Positions 28,206 to 36,712 of a stretch of DNA of 51,770 nucleotides are shown piece after piece. Numbering within the stretch: position 1 is the first letter of the stretch; each line of letters opens with the position of its first letter. The notes under the pieces are model-generated. The model was given only the letters and a program-made list of their open reading frames with translations, was not told where the DNA came from and did no database searches. Where the stretch lies: the IMG/VR virus record IMGVR_UViG_3300046734_000377, positions 1 to 51,770 of that record; one strand, given 5' to 3'. This stretch comes from a virus. The position numbers and the translations under genes were made by a program.

Positions 28206-30323
28206 ATGGCGCACCACAAGAAAATGAAATCACTGTCTCCCGCAGAGGAGATGGAAATAGCGAGCACACAATACGACCGCTATGTGCGTGCTCGGGACAA
28301 CGGACACCTTGAATACATCCACATGGCTAAGAAGTGTGATGCGTTCTATCAGGGTGAGCAGTGGGATATGGACGATGTGTCCATGCTCGATGCAGAGGGT
28401 CGACCTGCTCTGACTATTAATACGATTCTGCCGACGATCAACACCGTGTTGGGCGAGCAGTCCACCCGTCGTGCTGACATTCAGTTCAAACCGCGTCGTG
28501 CGGGTAGCGAGGACGTCGCTCAGGTGCTGAATAAGTTGTACATGCAGATTGCTGACAACAACAAGCTCGATTGGGTAGAGCAGCAGGTGTTCAGCGACGG
28601 TCTGATTATGGACGGTCGCGGATACTTTGACGTTCGCATGGACTTTAGTGACCACGTTGAGGGTGAGATCCGCATCACTGCGAAGGATCCTTTGGACATT
28701 CTGATTGATCCCGACGCCAAGGAGTATGACCCCAAGACATGGAACGAGATCTTTGAGACCAAGTGGATGACCTTGGACGAGATCGAGGAGATGTATGGCA
28801 CCAAGAAGGCGGAAGAGCTGCAGTTTATTGCTGAGAACGGCAACACATTTGGCCGTGACTCGGTCGAGTACGAAGAGACCCGCTATGGTGACACCGAGTC
28901 GACCGACGATTACTTAGGTGCAGCGGCATATGACGAGGACGAGTACCGCAATGTGAAAGCACTGCGCGTCATCGAGCGTCAGCACAAACGCGTTACCCGT
29001 GTTCAGTGCTATGTCGACCCAGAAACGGGTGACCAGCGACCGGTACCAGAGGCTTGGAACGACCGAAAGCTCAAAGCGTTCGGTAAGAAGTACGGCCTAG
29101 AGATCATCAGCAAGATTCAGAAGAAGGTTCGCTGGACAGTGACCTGTGACAAGGTCGTATTGCACGATGACTGGTCACCGTACGCCGGTTTTACGATTGT
29201 TCCGTACTTTGCGTATTTCCGCCGTGGCCGTCCGTTCGGCATGGTGCGTAACCTGCTGTCACCGCAAGAGCAGCTCAACAAGATCAGTTCGCAAGAGCTG
29301 CACATTGTTAACACCACCGCCAACAGTGGCTGGATGGTAGAGAGCGGGTCGCTTGTTGGTATGACGCCAGACGACTTGGAAGAGCATGGTGCCGAAACCG
29401 GTCTGGTTATTGAGTACGCCCGTGGCACAAATCCGCCAGCGAAGATTCAAGCGAACTCAATTCCAACCGGTTTAGACCGTATTGGGCAGAAGGCTGCGGC
29501 AAATATCCAAGCGATCAGTGGCATCAACGAGTCTATGTTGGGTACAGACAGCGCCGAGGTGTCGGGTATCGCTATCCGAGCCAAGCAGAATCGTGGCGCG
29601 ATCATGATTCAGGTACCGCTGGATAACCTGCGAAAGACCCGCCACTACTTGGCGGAAAAGATCTTGGAGTTGGTTCAAACCTTCTACACCGAGACGCGAG
29701 TGATTCAGGTGACCAACGACGCCGATCCCATGAAGCCCCGCGAAGCGATGGTGATCAACGAGGTAACGCCGGAAGGGCAGGTGATTGACGACCTGACGCT
29801 TGGTGAGTACGACGTTGTGGTGGCTACGGCACCGGCTCGTGACTCGTTTGACGAGGTTCAGTTCGCAGAAGCCTTAAATCTGCGTCAAGTCGGCGTGGCT
29901 ATCCCCGACGACGCGATCATTGAGTACTCACATCTGGCCAAGAAGGGCGAGCTTGCGAAGCGGATTCGTATGTTGACCGGAATTGAGAAGACACCAGAGC
30001 AGATGGAGGCCGCGATGATGGTTCAACAGATGCAAATGCAGGAAGCCCAGCTAGAACTGGCGAAATTGGAGGCCGAAGTACAGAAACTTGGCTCCGAGGC
30101 CGCTGTAAATATCGCTAAAGCCCAGACCACGCAGGCTGCACCGGATATTCAGGTAGCTGAACTGCAAGGAAAGATCGAAATGAAGATGCAAGAACTGCAG
30201 CTTCGTCGAGAGTTGGCTGATCTGACTAACCAAGTCAGGACAAATCAGCAACAAACCCAAGCCGCCGCCCGTATTGCCGCTACGGCCATGCAAACCGGCG
30301 CGAAAAACACCCCAAATCAATAG
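28206..30323 (+). CDS. Portal protein (P22-like)
   Basis: 705 residues, 2 bases after the terminase. RARDNGHLEYIHMAKKCDAF then YQGEQWDMDD and the long central region (GYFDVRMDFSD, DPLDILIDPDAKEYDP) match the P22-type portal family, including the large wing and stem. The C-terminal 100 residues are a Gln/Ala-rich helical barrel (QMQMQEAQLELAKLEAEVQK). It forms the dodecameric ring for DNA entry, terminase docking and tail attachment. Length is near P22 gp1 (725). Confidence 0.88.
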   Translation: MAHHKKMKSLSPAEEMEIASTQYDRYVRARDNGHLEYIHMAKKCDAFYQGEQWDMDDVSMLDAEGRPALTINTILPTINTVLGEQSTRRADIQFKPRRAGSEDVAQVLNKLYMQIADNNKLDWVEQQVFSDGLIMDGRGYFDVRMDFSDHVEGEIRITAKDPLDILIDPDAKEYDPKTWNEIFETKWMTLDEIEEMYGTKKAEELQFIAENGNTFGRDSVEYEETRYGDTESTDDYLGAAAYDEDEYRNVKALRVIERQHKRVTRVQCYVDPETGDQRPVPEAWNDRKLKAFGKKYGLEIISKIQKKVRWTVTCDKVVLHDDWSPYAGFTIVPYFAYFRRGRPFGMVRNLLSPQEQLNKISSQELHIVNTTANSGWMVESGSLVGMTPDDLEEHGAETGLVIEYARGTNPPAKIQANSIPTGLDRIGQKAAANIQAISGINESMLGTDSAEVSGIAIRAKQNRGAIMIQVPLDNLRKTRHYLAEKILELVQTFYTETRVIQVTNDADPMKPREAMVINEVTPEGQVIDDLTLGEYDVVVATAPARDSFDEVQFAEALNLRQVGVAIPDDAIIEYSHLAKKGELAKRIRMLTGIEKTPEQMEAAMMVQQMQMQEAQLELAKLEAEVQKLGSEAAVNIAKAQTTQAAPDIQVAELQGKIEMKMQELQLRRELADLTNQVRTNQQQTQAAARIAATAMQTGAKNTPNQ

Positions 30324-30332
30324 GATTTTGAC

Positions 30333-31367
30333 ATGTCTGATCAAGAAGATACCGCAGTAGCTACGCCATTCCCCGGCGCTGACACCCCAGAGCCTGTACA
30401 AGAGACCCTAGACCTTAATTTCGGCTTAGGAGAAGAAGAAGATGAGGCAGAATCCGCTGAAGAAGTGGTGGAAGACGCTGTCGAAGAGACAGAAGCGGCT
30501 GCGGAGGAAGCTGAAGTTGCAGATGAAGAGGTCGAGGAGCCGGAATTAGATCAAGTTGCCGAGGCAGACGACGAAGATCTTGAAGATGACACTGAGATTG
30601 TTGAAGAAGAGCCAGAAGTTGAGCCCGAATCGCCGCGTAAGAAGCCAATGGTGCCCAAATCTCGCTTAGATGAGGTACTAGCCAAGCAAAAAGCGCTACA
30701 GAAACAGCTCGACGACATGAAAGCGGCACAGGAAGTAGCCGAAAGTGCTCCTGAAGAGTACGACTTTGACGCCAAAGAGCTGGAATACCAGCAATTGGTG
30801 CTCGATGGTGAGGCCGATAAGGCTGCAGCGCTCCGAAACGCCATGCGCAAAGCCGAAAAAGAGCAAATCGCGTACGAAATGCGTCAGGAAATGTCGCAGA
30901 CGGTAGCTCAGAACCAGCAAGCGACTGCTTTGCAGAGTGCTGCCAACGAGTTGGAGGCTAATTTCCCCGTCTTTGACCAGAATTCTGAGGTCTACAACGC
31001 TGAATACACGCAAGAAGTCATAGATCTTCGTGATGCGTTCATCACTCAGGGCTTTGGAGCAGTAGAAGCGCTAGGTAAAGCGGCTAATTTTGTGGTCAAG
31101 AGCTACGATCTTGTCGAACCGGCGGCCACTACGTCCACTTTGGGCGCAGATACTGCACCTGCAGCTAAGAATGTAGACGAAGTTACGAAGAAACGTCGCC
31201 AAGTAGCCAGCAAACTGAAGGCAGCCGAGGCCCAACCGCCGGAATTGCCTGGAGAAAGCTCCGCTAACCGTGGTGAAAAGCCCCTAGACATCTCTTCAAT
31301 GACTGAAGATGAGTTCAATTCGCTACCAGATGCCACATTGAAGCGGCTTCGAGGTGATATTTTGTAG
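30333..31367 (+). CDS. Scaffolding-type protein
   Basis: 344 residues, highly acidic. Residues about 30-100 are a Glu/Asp-rich disordered tract (EEDEAESAEEVVEDAVEETE), then KKPMVPKSRLDEVLAKQKAL begins a coiled coil, and the C-terminus carries a basic helix (KKRRQVASKLKAA). This composition and its position between portal and capsid are characteristic of phage scaffolding proteins, which guide prohead assembly and leave before maturation. Confidence 0.75.
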   Translation: MSDQEDTAVATPFPGADTPEPVQETLDLNFGLGEEEDEAESAEEVVEDAVEETEAAAEEAEVADEEVEEPELDQVAEADDEDLEDDTEIVEEEPEVEPESPRKKPMVPKSRLDEVLAKQKALQKQLDDMKAAQEVAESAPEEYDFDAKELEYQQLVLDGEADKAAALRNAMRKAEKEQIAYEMRQEMSQTVAQNQQATALQSAANELEANFPVFDQNSEVYNAEYTQEVIDLRDAFITQGFGAVEALGKAANFVVKSYDLVEPAATTSTLGADTAPAAKNVDEVTKKRRQVASKLKAAEAQPPELPGESSANRGEKPLDISSMTEDEFNSLPDATLKRLRGDIL

Positions 31368-31374
31368 GTTTGAT

Positions 31375-31668
31375 ATGGCACACGAGAGTAGAAGAGCCGC
31401 GCTGCTGAAGAAACATGGGTTGAAGGGTGTGAATCAACCGAAACGCACCCCAAACCACGCGACGAAATCGCACATGGTGCTGGCTGCGGTAGGGCACGAG
31501 ATGAAATTGATTCGCTTTGGTCAACAAGGTGTAAGCGGTGCGGGTAAAAACCCGAAGACCGCCAAGGACAAAGCGCGAAAGAAGTCCTATTACGCCCGTC
31601 ACAATGCTCAAGACGCGAAGCCCTCAAAGCTCAGCGCAAGGTATTGGTCGCATAAGGTGAAATGGTGA
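31375..31668 (+). CDS. DUF6321-like small basic protein
   Basis: 97 residues from ATG 31375. LKKHGLKGVNQPKRTPNHAT, then HEMKLIRFGQQGVSGAGKNP and KLSARYWSHKVKW follow the DUF6321-type pattern seen next to capsid genes in several marine phages and myoviruses. Basic. Function not established; perhaps a virion or DNA-binding protein. Located between scaffold and capsid genes. Confidence 0.7.
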   Translation: MAHESRRAALLKKHGLKGVNQPKRTPNHATKSHMVLAAVGHEMKLIRFGQQGVSGAGKNPKTAKDKARKKSYYARHNAQDAKPSKLSARYWSHKVKW

Positions 31669-31678
31669 TCTTTTTGTT

Positions 31679-31709
31679 TGCAGAATAGTACAAGTGGTAC
31701 TATTCTGCA
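31679..31709 (+). promoter_or_regulatory. Extended operator-like dyad and promoter, copy 10
   Basis: The core TAGTAC-AAGTG-GTACTA (31686-31702) is extended here to 13-bp perfect arms (31679-31691 and 31697-31709), the longest in the set. TTGTTT (31674-31679), 18 bp, TACTAT (31698-31703) can act as a promoter reading into the structured capsid leader. The stem could also fold in RNA, but no T-run follows. Confidence 0.6.
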
Positions 31710-31747
31710 GCAATCGTCCATCTAAACGATATTAGATCGTGCCGTAC

Positions 31748-31885
31748 ACGTTAAAAACGTATTCGCCTGTAAAGGCGTTAAACCTTCCGAGGTCGCACCT
31801 CGTTAATTAGCGCTAGTTCGTCGCCTCACGATACGAGGAAACGGATTAGCCGCTCCAAAAGTCGGCTATGAACGGGCTTGTGCCC
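31748..31885 (+). ncRNA. Structured leader of the capsid gene (candidate RNA element)
   Basis: Six consecutive short stem-loops fill a 138-base gene-free stretch: ACGTT/AACGT (31748-31760), CGCCT-GTAA-AGGCG (31764-31777), CGAGGT-CGC-ACCTCG (31788-31802), CCTC/GAGG (31824-31838), TAGCCG/CGGCTA (31847-31868) and GGGC-TTGT-GCCC (31874-31885). Several loops are tight tri- or tetraloops. Density is well above what the rest of the window shows. It may be a structured 5' leader, a small RNA or an mRNA stability element for the most abundant virion mRNA. Not recognised as a tRNA. Confidence 0.4.
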
Positions 31886-31890
31886 AACAT

Positions 31891-31907
31891 AAGTACAACA
31901 AGTACTA
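31891..31907 (+). promoter_or_regulatory. Operator-like dyad, copy 11, before the capsid gene
   Basis: AAGTAC-AACAA-GTACTA, one arm mismatch, 23 bp before the capsid ATG. TTGTGC (31878-31883) and TACTAA (31903-31908) give a weak promoter with a 19-bp spacer. With copy 10 it brackets the structured leader. Confidence 0.6.
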
Positions 31908-31930
31908 ATTCACGCAATTAAGGAACCGAT

Positions 31931-33079
31931 ATGGCTCTTACTAACTTTGCGTCGCTGACTTCAAACCAATTAACGGCTTGGTCTCGCGACTTTTGGCAGG
32001 TTGCTCGCAACATGTCTTTCATCAACCAGTTCGCAGGATCTGGTCAAAACGCAATGGTTCAGCGAATCACTGAACTTACCAAGAGTGAGAAGGGCACCAA
32101 AGCCGTAATCACCTTGCTAGCGGATATGACTGGTGACGGTGTAACCGGCGACAACACTCTGGAAGGTAATGAAGAAGCGCTTCGCGCCTACGACATCACC
32201 GTTGAGCTGGATCAGCTGCGCTTTGCTAACCGCATCGCCGGTCGATTGGCTGACCAGAAGTCAGTTGTAAACTTCCGTGAGCAGTCCCGCGACGCACTTG
32301 CATATGCAATGGCGGATCGTATGGATCAGCTGGCGTTCTTGACGCTGTCTGGTATTGCTTACACCAGCAAGACGAATGGCGCTCTGCGTACTACGTCTGG
32401 CACCACTGGTCTTGAGCTTGTCGATCTGGAGTTTGCTTCAGACGTTTCTGCTCCTACCACTAACCGCCACCGTCGTTGGGACGCAACTAGCGGTTTGGTA
32501 GTTGGTGACACTACTGCGACTACCGCTGCTGACAAGATCAGCTACGAGTGCATCGTTAACCTAAAGGCCTATGCCAAGGATAACTACATCCGTGGTCTAC
32601 GTGGTGCCGGTAACGAAGAGGTGTTCCACCTGTTCTTGACCCCACAGCAGATGGCCTCCTTGAAGTTGGATTCTGACTTCTTGGCGAACGTCCGTAACGC
32701 TGGCGTCCGAGGCCCTTCAAACGGTCTGTTCGCGGGCACCAGCAGCCTGATGGTTGACGGCGTAATGGTTCACGAGTTCCGTCACGTCTTTAGCACTGAG
32801 GGTGCTACCGCTGGTACCTCCGCTAACGCTGGCGCAGCTGGCTACAAGTGGGGCGCTGACGCCGATGTGAATGGTGCTCGTGCATTGTTCTGCGGTGCTC
32901 AAGCTCTGGCGATGGCTGACATCGGCAACCCTGAGATTGTTGAAGACACCTTCGACTACTCAAACCAAGCCGGTATCTCTATTGGCAAGATCTTCGGTCT
33001 GCGTAAGCCCAAGTACAACAGCGACTACAACAGTGGCGTTGAAGACTTTGGCGTTATCGCACTCGACACTGCTCAGTAG
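31931..33079 (+). CDS. Major capsid protein (N4 gp56-like family)
   Basis: 382 residues, AAGGAA before the ATG. SNQLTAWSRDFWQVARNMSF, then the LTKSEKGTKAVITLLADMTG and DNTLEGNEEALRAYDITVEL segments are typical of the N4-gp56 family of HK97-fold capsid proteins. A long E-loop-like region follows, and LMVDGVMVHEFRHVFSTEG lies in the second half. It builds the icosahedral shell. It is followed by a strong terminator, and the gene appears to be under its own promoter, as expected for high expression. Confidence 0.88.
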   Translation: MALTNFASLTSNQLTAWSRDFWQVARNMSFINQFAGSGQNAMVQRITELTKSEKGTKAVITLLADMTGDGVTGDNTLEGNEEALRAYDITVELDQLRFANRIAGRLADQKSVVNFREQSRDALAYAMADRMDQLAFLTLSGIAYTSKTNGALRTTSGTTGLELVDLEFASDVSAPTTNRHRRWDATSGLVVGDTTATTAADKISYECIVNLKAYAKDNYIRGLRGAGNEEVFHLFLTPQQMASLKLDSDFLANVRNAGVRGPSNGLFAGTSSLMVDGVMVHEFRHVFSTEGATAGTSANAGAAGYKWGADADVNGARALFCGAQALAMADIGNPEIVEDTFDYSNQAGISIGKIFGLRKPKYNSDYNSGVEDFGVIALDTAQ

Positions 33080-33086
33080 AGTGTTT

Positions 33087-33115
33087 AGCCCCCTCTTCGG
33101 AGGGGGCTCTTTTTT
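33087..33115 (+). terminator. Intrinsic terminator after the capsid gene
   Basis: AGCCCCCTC (33087-33095), loop TTCG, GAGGGGGCT (33100-33108), then CTTTTTT. A perfect 9-bp GC-rich stem with a stable UUCG tetraloop and T-run, 8 bases after the capsid stop. Confidence 0.92.
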
Positions 33116-33127
33116 GGAGACCAAGTA

Positions 33128-33223
33128 ATGGGTTACGGAACTACGCGAACGAAAACGGTAAAGAAGAAAAAGAAGAAGATGCCACCGGCACCACGAAGAA
33201 CTACTAGGAGATCAGGGTACTAA
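33128..33223 (+). CDS. Small basic peptide (31 aa)
   Basis: GGAG precedes ATG 33128; TAA is 2 bases before the next gene's ATG. VKKKKKKMPPAPRRTTRRSG is extremely basic. Similar in style to the basic ORFs near 4.3 kb. Possible packaged DNA-condensing peptide. Not recognised. Confidence 0.5.
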   Translation: MGYGTTRTKTVKKKKKKMPPAPRRTTRRSGY

Positions 33224-33225
33224 AC

Positions 33226-33609
33226 ATGAAGGTTATATCAGACAAGGAAGTCAGGGTTGCGACGCTTACGGGGGCAGTTGTTCTGTTCCAAGCAGGCGTT
33301 GAACGTGAGGTATCTGACGAGATTGGGTTAATCGCCCTGCAGATGGGCGCGAAAGAAATCAAAGCAGCTAATTCGCCCATCGAAGAAGAAGTAGCTGTAG
33401 CCGATGAGCCAGAAGTGGTCATCGAGCAAGAGGTGGCTGCTCCAGATTCAGGTCTTGTAGCAGTAATGGAAGGCCTAATTGACGAGGGCGATCCAGAGAA
33501 TTTTAAGGCAGACGGTACGCCAAAAGCTGCCGTTGTTAATAAAGCCGCTGGCCGAACAGTCTCTACGTCTGAACGTGAGGCTGCATGGCAAGAGGCGTTG
33601 AATACCTAG
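33226..33609 (+). CDS. Hypothetical head-module protein (127 aa)
   Basis: N-terminal small beta domain (KVISDKEVRVATLTGAVVLF, FQAGVEREVSDEIGLIALQM), then an acidic linker (EEEVAVADEPEVVIEQEVAA) and a C-terminal helical segment (TVSTSEREAAWQEALNT). Located between capsid and connector genes; head-tail completion or decoration are possible roles. No family certain. Confidence 0.5.
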   Translation: MKVISDKEVRVATLTGAVVLFQAGVEREVSDEIGLIALQMGAKEIKAANSPIEEEVAVADEPEVVIEQEVAAPDSGLVAVMEGLIDEGDPENFKADGTPKAAVVNKAAGRTVSTSEREAAWQEALNT

Positions 33610-33618
33610 AGGTAGACC

Positions 33619-34326
33619 ATGACTGTAAGTGTGCAAAGCGTAATTGATCGAGTCCAAGCGATTCTTCAAGACACCACTGGTATCCGATGGCCGGTTGTTA
33701 GTGAACTTGTTTTGTTCATCAACGACGCGCAGCGCGAAATAGCCTTGCTGAAACCTGACGCTAGCGCGGTCAATACGACTGTCACTCTAACGGCAGGCAC
33801 CAAGCAGGACATACCGACAGCGGGTAACCGCTTGCTGCGAGTTGTTCGTAATATGTCTGCAGCTAGTGGCGGCACGGGTAAAAGAGCAGTTCGTCTCGTA
33901 TCCCGCGACATCTTAGATTCGCAAACGCCAGATTGGCACGATCCGTCAGTTTCAGGTGACGCTGCCCACACCAATATCGTAAAGCACTATGTCTACGACG
34001 AGCAGAACCCACGCAATTTTTATGTCTACCCCGGCGTGTCTGGAAGCTCTCATGTCGAGATTGTTTACTCAGCTAATCCAGCGACGGTGACTCAATCGGG
34101 CGACCTATCGATCCCCGATATCTTTGCGAATGCGGTTGCCGACTACACGCTCTTCAGGGCGTACACAAAGGACGCTGAGTATGCGGGTAATAATCAGCGA
34201 GCGAGTACGCATTACAACCTGTTCATTAACTCGGTAACCGGCAAGGGCCAGATTGATGTAATCACTTCGCCTAATACCGATTTGAATCAGCAGAACATAA
34301 CAATGCCGTCGCAAGCAGCGGGGTAA
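33619..34326 (+). CDS. Head-to-tail adaptor-like protein
   Basis: 235 residues. SVIDRVQAILQDTTGIRWPV, then LVLFINDAQREIALLKPDAS matches the helical core of phage head-tail adaptors (DUF6682-like). The middle is a beta sheet (NFYVYPGVSGSSHVEIVYS), and ANAVADYTLFRAYTKDAEYA ends the fold. Expected to form a ring beneath the portal. Confidence 0.65.
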   Translation: MTVSVQSVIDRVQAILQDTTGIRWPVVSELVLFINDAQREIALLKPDASAVNTTVTLTAGTKQDIPTAGNRLLRVVRNMSAASGGTGKRAVRLVSRDILDSQTPDWHDPSVSGDAAHTNIVKHYVYDEQNPRNFYVYPGVSGSSHVEIVYSANPATVTQSGDLSIPDIFANAVADYTLFRAYTKDAEYAGNNQRASTHYNLFINSVTGKGQIDVITSPNTDLNQQNITMPSQAAG

Positions 34327-34329
34327 AAC

Positions 34330-35010
34330 ATGGCGCTTTACGAATCGCTATTGCCTGAGATTATCCCGATGGTGCCTTCGTGCCCCGATACGCTGATCGA
34401 GAACAGTATTCGGTCGGCCACGATAGAGCTGTGTGAGAAATCTGGGGTCTATCAACAAGAGTTAGACCCGATCACAACCATCGCTAATCTGTTCGAGTAT
34501 GACCTTGAGCCGCCAAACGGCACTGTTGTCCATGAGATTTTATGGGCCACTTACGACGGCACCGACTTAGAGCCGATCACTTCCGCGCTCCTCGAACAGC
34601 GTATTCCTGAGTGGCGTAAGGCTGGGAACGAGGGCACGCCTGAGTACTTCGTAAAGCAGTCGCAGAGCCTGTTTTACATAGCGCCTGTACCAAATGTCAC
34701 CAAGGTATCTAGCGTGCTTATGCGGGCTGTACTGAAGCCTACGCACACGTCGACAGCCTGTGATGACGATGTCATGAACGACTACCGCGACACCATCGTC
34801 AATGGTGCGTTGTTACGTTTGTTGCGAATGCCTGGGCGTGAGTGGACGGACTACGCGGGCGCGGGTGTTTACGCATCACTATTTAACGAACAGCTCGTCG
34901 AAGCAGAGAAGCGCGGACGGCAATCAGAAACCAGAGTAGCTAGGAAGGTGAAGTACGGTGGAGTCGGTAGAAACTACAAACTTACAAGAACGCGGTACTC
35001 GAAGGGATGA
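34330..35010 (+). CDS. Probable tail connector protein
   Basis: 226 residues, 3 bases after the adaptor. SLLPEIIPMVPSCPDTLIEN, then IRSATIELCEKSGVYQQELD and a beta middle (QSLFYIAPVPNVTKVSSVLM) resemble the adaptor/connector proteins that follow portal and adaptor genes in podovirus-like phages. The C-terminus is basic (KYGGVGRNYKLTRTRYSKG). Exact part not certain. Confidence 0.55.
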   Translation: MALYESLLPEIIPMVPSCPDTLIENSIRSATIELCEKSGVYQQELDPITTIANLFEYDLEPPNGTVVHEILWATYDGTDLEPITSALLEQRIPEWRKAGNEGTPEYFVKQSQSLFYIAPVPNVTKVSSVLMRAVLKPTHTSTACDDDVMNDYRDTIVNGALLRLLRMPGREWTDYAGAGVYASLFNEQLVEAEKRGRQSETRVARKVKYGGVGRNYKLTRTRYSKG

Positions 35011-35419
35011 GCCGGTTCTTGGTGATATTCGTGAAGACTGGGATCGTGTTCGTCTTGGTGTGGAGGCAATCCTACAGGCTCATCCGCAGCTATCTTTCCG
35101 GCCTGAAGATGTCTACGCCGAAGTGGTTGCAGGGAATGCGCTCTATTGGAAAGCGCCTGAAGGGTTTGTTGTCACGACTATTGAGGTGGATGGATTCACA
35201 TCCAAGAAGACCCTCCTTGTCTGGCTTGCGTACTCCGATGAGCAGGGTCAGCGAAATGTTCTCAAGTATCAGGGCTTCTTTAAGAAGGTAGCTTCTGAAA
35301 TCGGCGTAGAGGCACTTGAGGTGCGAACTACGGTACGGCAAATGGAACCAATCCTGATAGATCAGGGTTGGGAAATAGATCAGGTTGTTTACAGGTACAG
35401 GTTAAGCAATGGGCAGTAA
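34958..35419 (+). CDS. Hypothetical protein, GNAT-like features (153 aa)
   Basis: GTG start overlapping the previous gene by 53 bases. GVEAILQAHPQLSFRPEDVY, then EGFVVTTIEVDGFTSKKTLL, WLAYS and KVASEIGVEALEVRTTVRQM recall the small acetyltransferase-like proteins found in phage head-tail modules, without a clear acetyl-CoA loop. An acetyltransferase activity is therefore doubtful. Position implies a virion or assembly role. Confidence 0.4.
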   Translation: MESVETTNLQERGTRRDEPVLGDIREDWDRVRLGVEAILQAHPQLSFRPEDVYAEVVAGNALYWKAPEGFVVTTIEVDGFTSKKTLLVWLAYSDEQGQRNVLKYQGFFKKVASEIGVEALEVRTTVRQMEPILIDQGWEIDQVVYRYRLSNGQ

Positions 35420-36110
35420 ACCAAAGAAACAAGAGTACGAAGCTAGCGAGTCAGAGAAGATCAGCGCTTCGGTTGCGATGGCCGATAAAAACGCGTTTGA
35501 CAGGAAGTACGGCCCGCTCCTCAAGAACATGCGCGATCAGTCAAAGAGCGATGACCCCACTCGCGCTCTTCGTGGACGAGCTAATGCGGATACCATGCAG
35601 GCGTTGACCAGTGACCTGTCGTTTCGAAACACGCAGGAATTAAATCGTTCTGGTGAGATAGCAAACGCGGCGGTGGGTCAGTTAGGACAAGCGGGTGCGA
35701 AGGGTGCAGGCATTCAAAATCAGCTTCGTACAAACGTACTTGGTGTTGCACGGCAGCAATCAGCAGACGCTGCGTCCGGCTTAGCGGATGCGGCACGTAT
35801 GGAAACTTCGACTCAATTAAGCAACGCGAAAGCTAAGCAAATGGAGCGCAATGCGCGTAACGCTGCGGCAGCTCAGATCGCCGGTAGCGCACTGATAACC
35901 GGTATCAATAACAAGCGTACGACAGGGATGAAAGCGCCTACTGACGCTGATGGAAATCGCTTGGCAGGGCCACCTCAACAAGTACAAGGGTCGTTCTTTA
36001 CGCCAGTAAATTCCCAAGGTCAGCAGGCCCTTGGAATTGTGAATCGAATGAACCAGTCGGGGACTATTTACGACCCCAACAACCCGTTTAGTCCTTTTAG
36101 GAGTAACTGA
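35409..36110 (+). CDS. Internal virion/ejection-type protein A (233 aa)
   Basis: Ala/Gln/Ser-rich helical protein: RTNVLGVARQQSADAASGLA, then NAKAKQMERNARNAAAAQIA, with hydrophobic Ala/Gly segments. It overlaps the gene before it and touches the next (TGATGG). Composition and location ahead of very large virion proteins resemble the ejected core proteins of podoviruses, which form a channel across the cell envelope. Confidence 0.5.
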   Translation: MGSKPKKQEYEASESEKISASVAMADKNAFDRKYGPLLKNMRDQSKSDDPTRALRGRANADTMQALTSDLSFRNTQELNRSGEIANAAVGQLGQAGAKGAGIQNQLRTNVLGVARQQSADAASGLADAARMETSTQLSNAKAKQMERNARNAAAAQIAGSALITGINNKRTTGMKAPTDADGNRLAGPPQQVQGSFFTPVNSQGQQALGIVNRMNQSGTIYDPNNPFSPFRSN

Positions 36111-36703
36111 TGGCCTACGAATACATGGGCGGCTTTAGTAACCCGACTTCTATGGGCGAATTTAGGGGCTCGACTATTGGCGCGTTACCGACAGTAGCAG
36201 ACCCTGAAAAAGCGTATGCCGATATGTCCCGTGCGGATTACATGAATTTCCTGCGCAATTACAGTGGTTTTGAAGACGAACTAATTCGGCAGGCGCAGAA
36301 CGACACCTCGCTGATTGATACTGCTCGCGACGATTCAGCAAAAGCCGCCGGACTTGCTAGCGGTATTGCTGGAAGAAATGTTTCACGGTTCGGCGGGCAG
36401 TTAACCCCCGCACAGCAGCAGCAACAACAAGCAGGTCTCCAACGATCTAACACATTGGGATCGATCCAAGCTCTTGGTGATGCGCGTATAGCCCAGCGTG
36501 AGGCAAATCAGCGGCTACTGTCTGACTTAATCAACATTGGTCAGGGCGTAGCTAGATCATCACAAGCAGGGCTGTCCAATGCCGCAGGTTTAGCGAATCA
36601 GCGCGAGCAGGCATACAACAATGCGAAAGCGCAATCCAAAGCTCAGACCTACAGCACTATCGGCGGGCTTGGCGCAGCAGCAATCATCGCGTTGGCGATA
36701 TAG
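36110..36703 (+). CDS. Internal virion/ejection-type protein B (197 aa)
   Basis: Gln/Ala-rich helical middle (RFGGQLTPAQQQQQQAGLQR, then IAQREANQRLLSDLINIGQG) and a C-terminal hydrophobic helix (GGLGAAAIIALAI). The ATG overlaps the preceding stop. As with its neighbour, this looks like a small membrane-active ejection protein. Confidence 0.5.
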   Translation: MAYEYMGGFSNPTSMGEFRGSTIGALPTVADPEKAYADMSRADYMNFLRNYSGFEDELIRQAQNDTSLIDTARDDSAKAAGLASGIAGRNVSRFGGQLTPAQQQQQQAGLQRSNTLGSIQALGDARIAQREANQRLLSDLINIGQGVARSSQAGLSNAAGLANQREQAYNNAKAQSKAQTYSTIGGLGAAAIIALAI

Positions 36704-36712
36704 GGAAAGATC

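Noticed and set aside
31679-31709. Rho-independent terminator after the 97-residue gene
   Set aside because: The 13-bp stem is AT-rich and has no T-run after it; it matches the dispersed operator family better.
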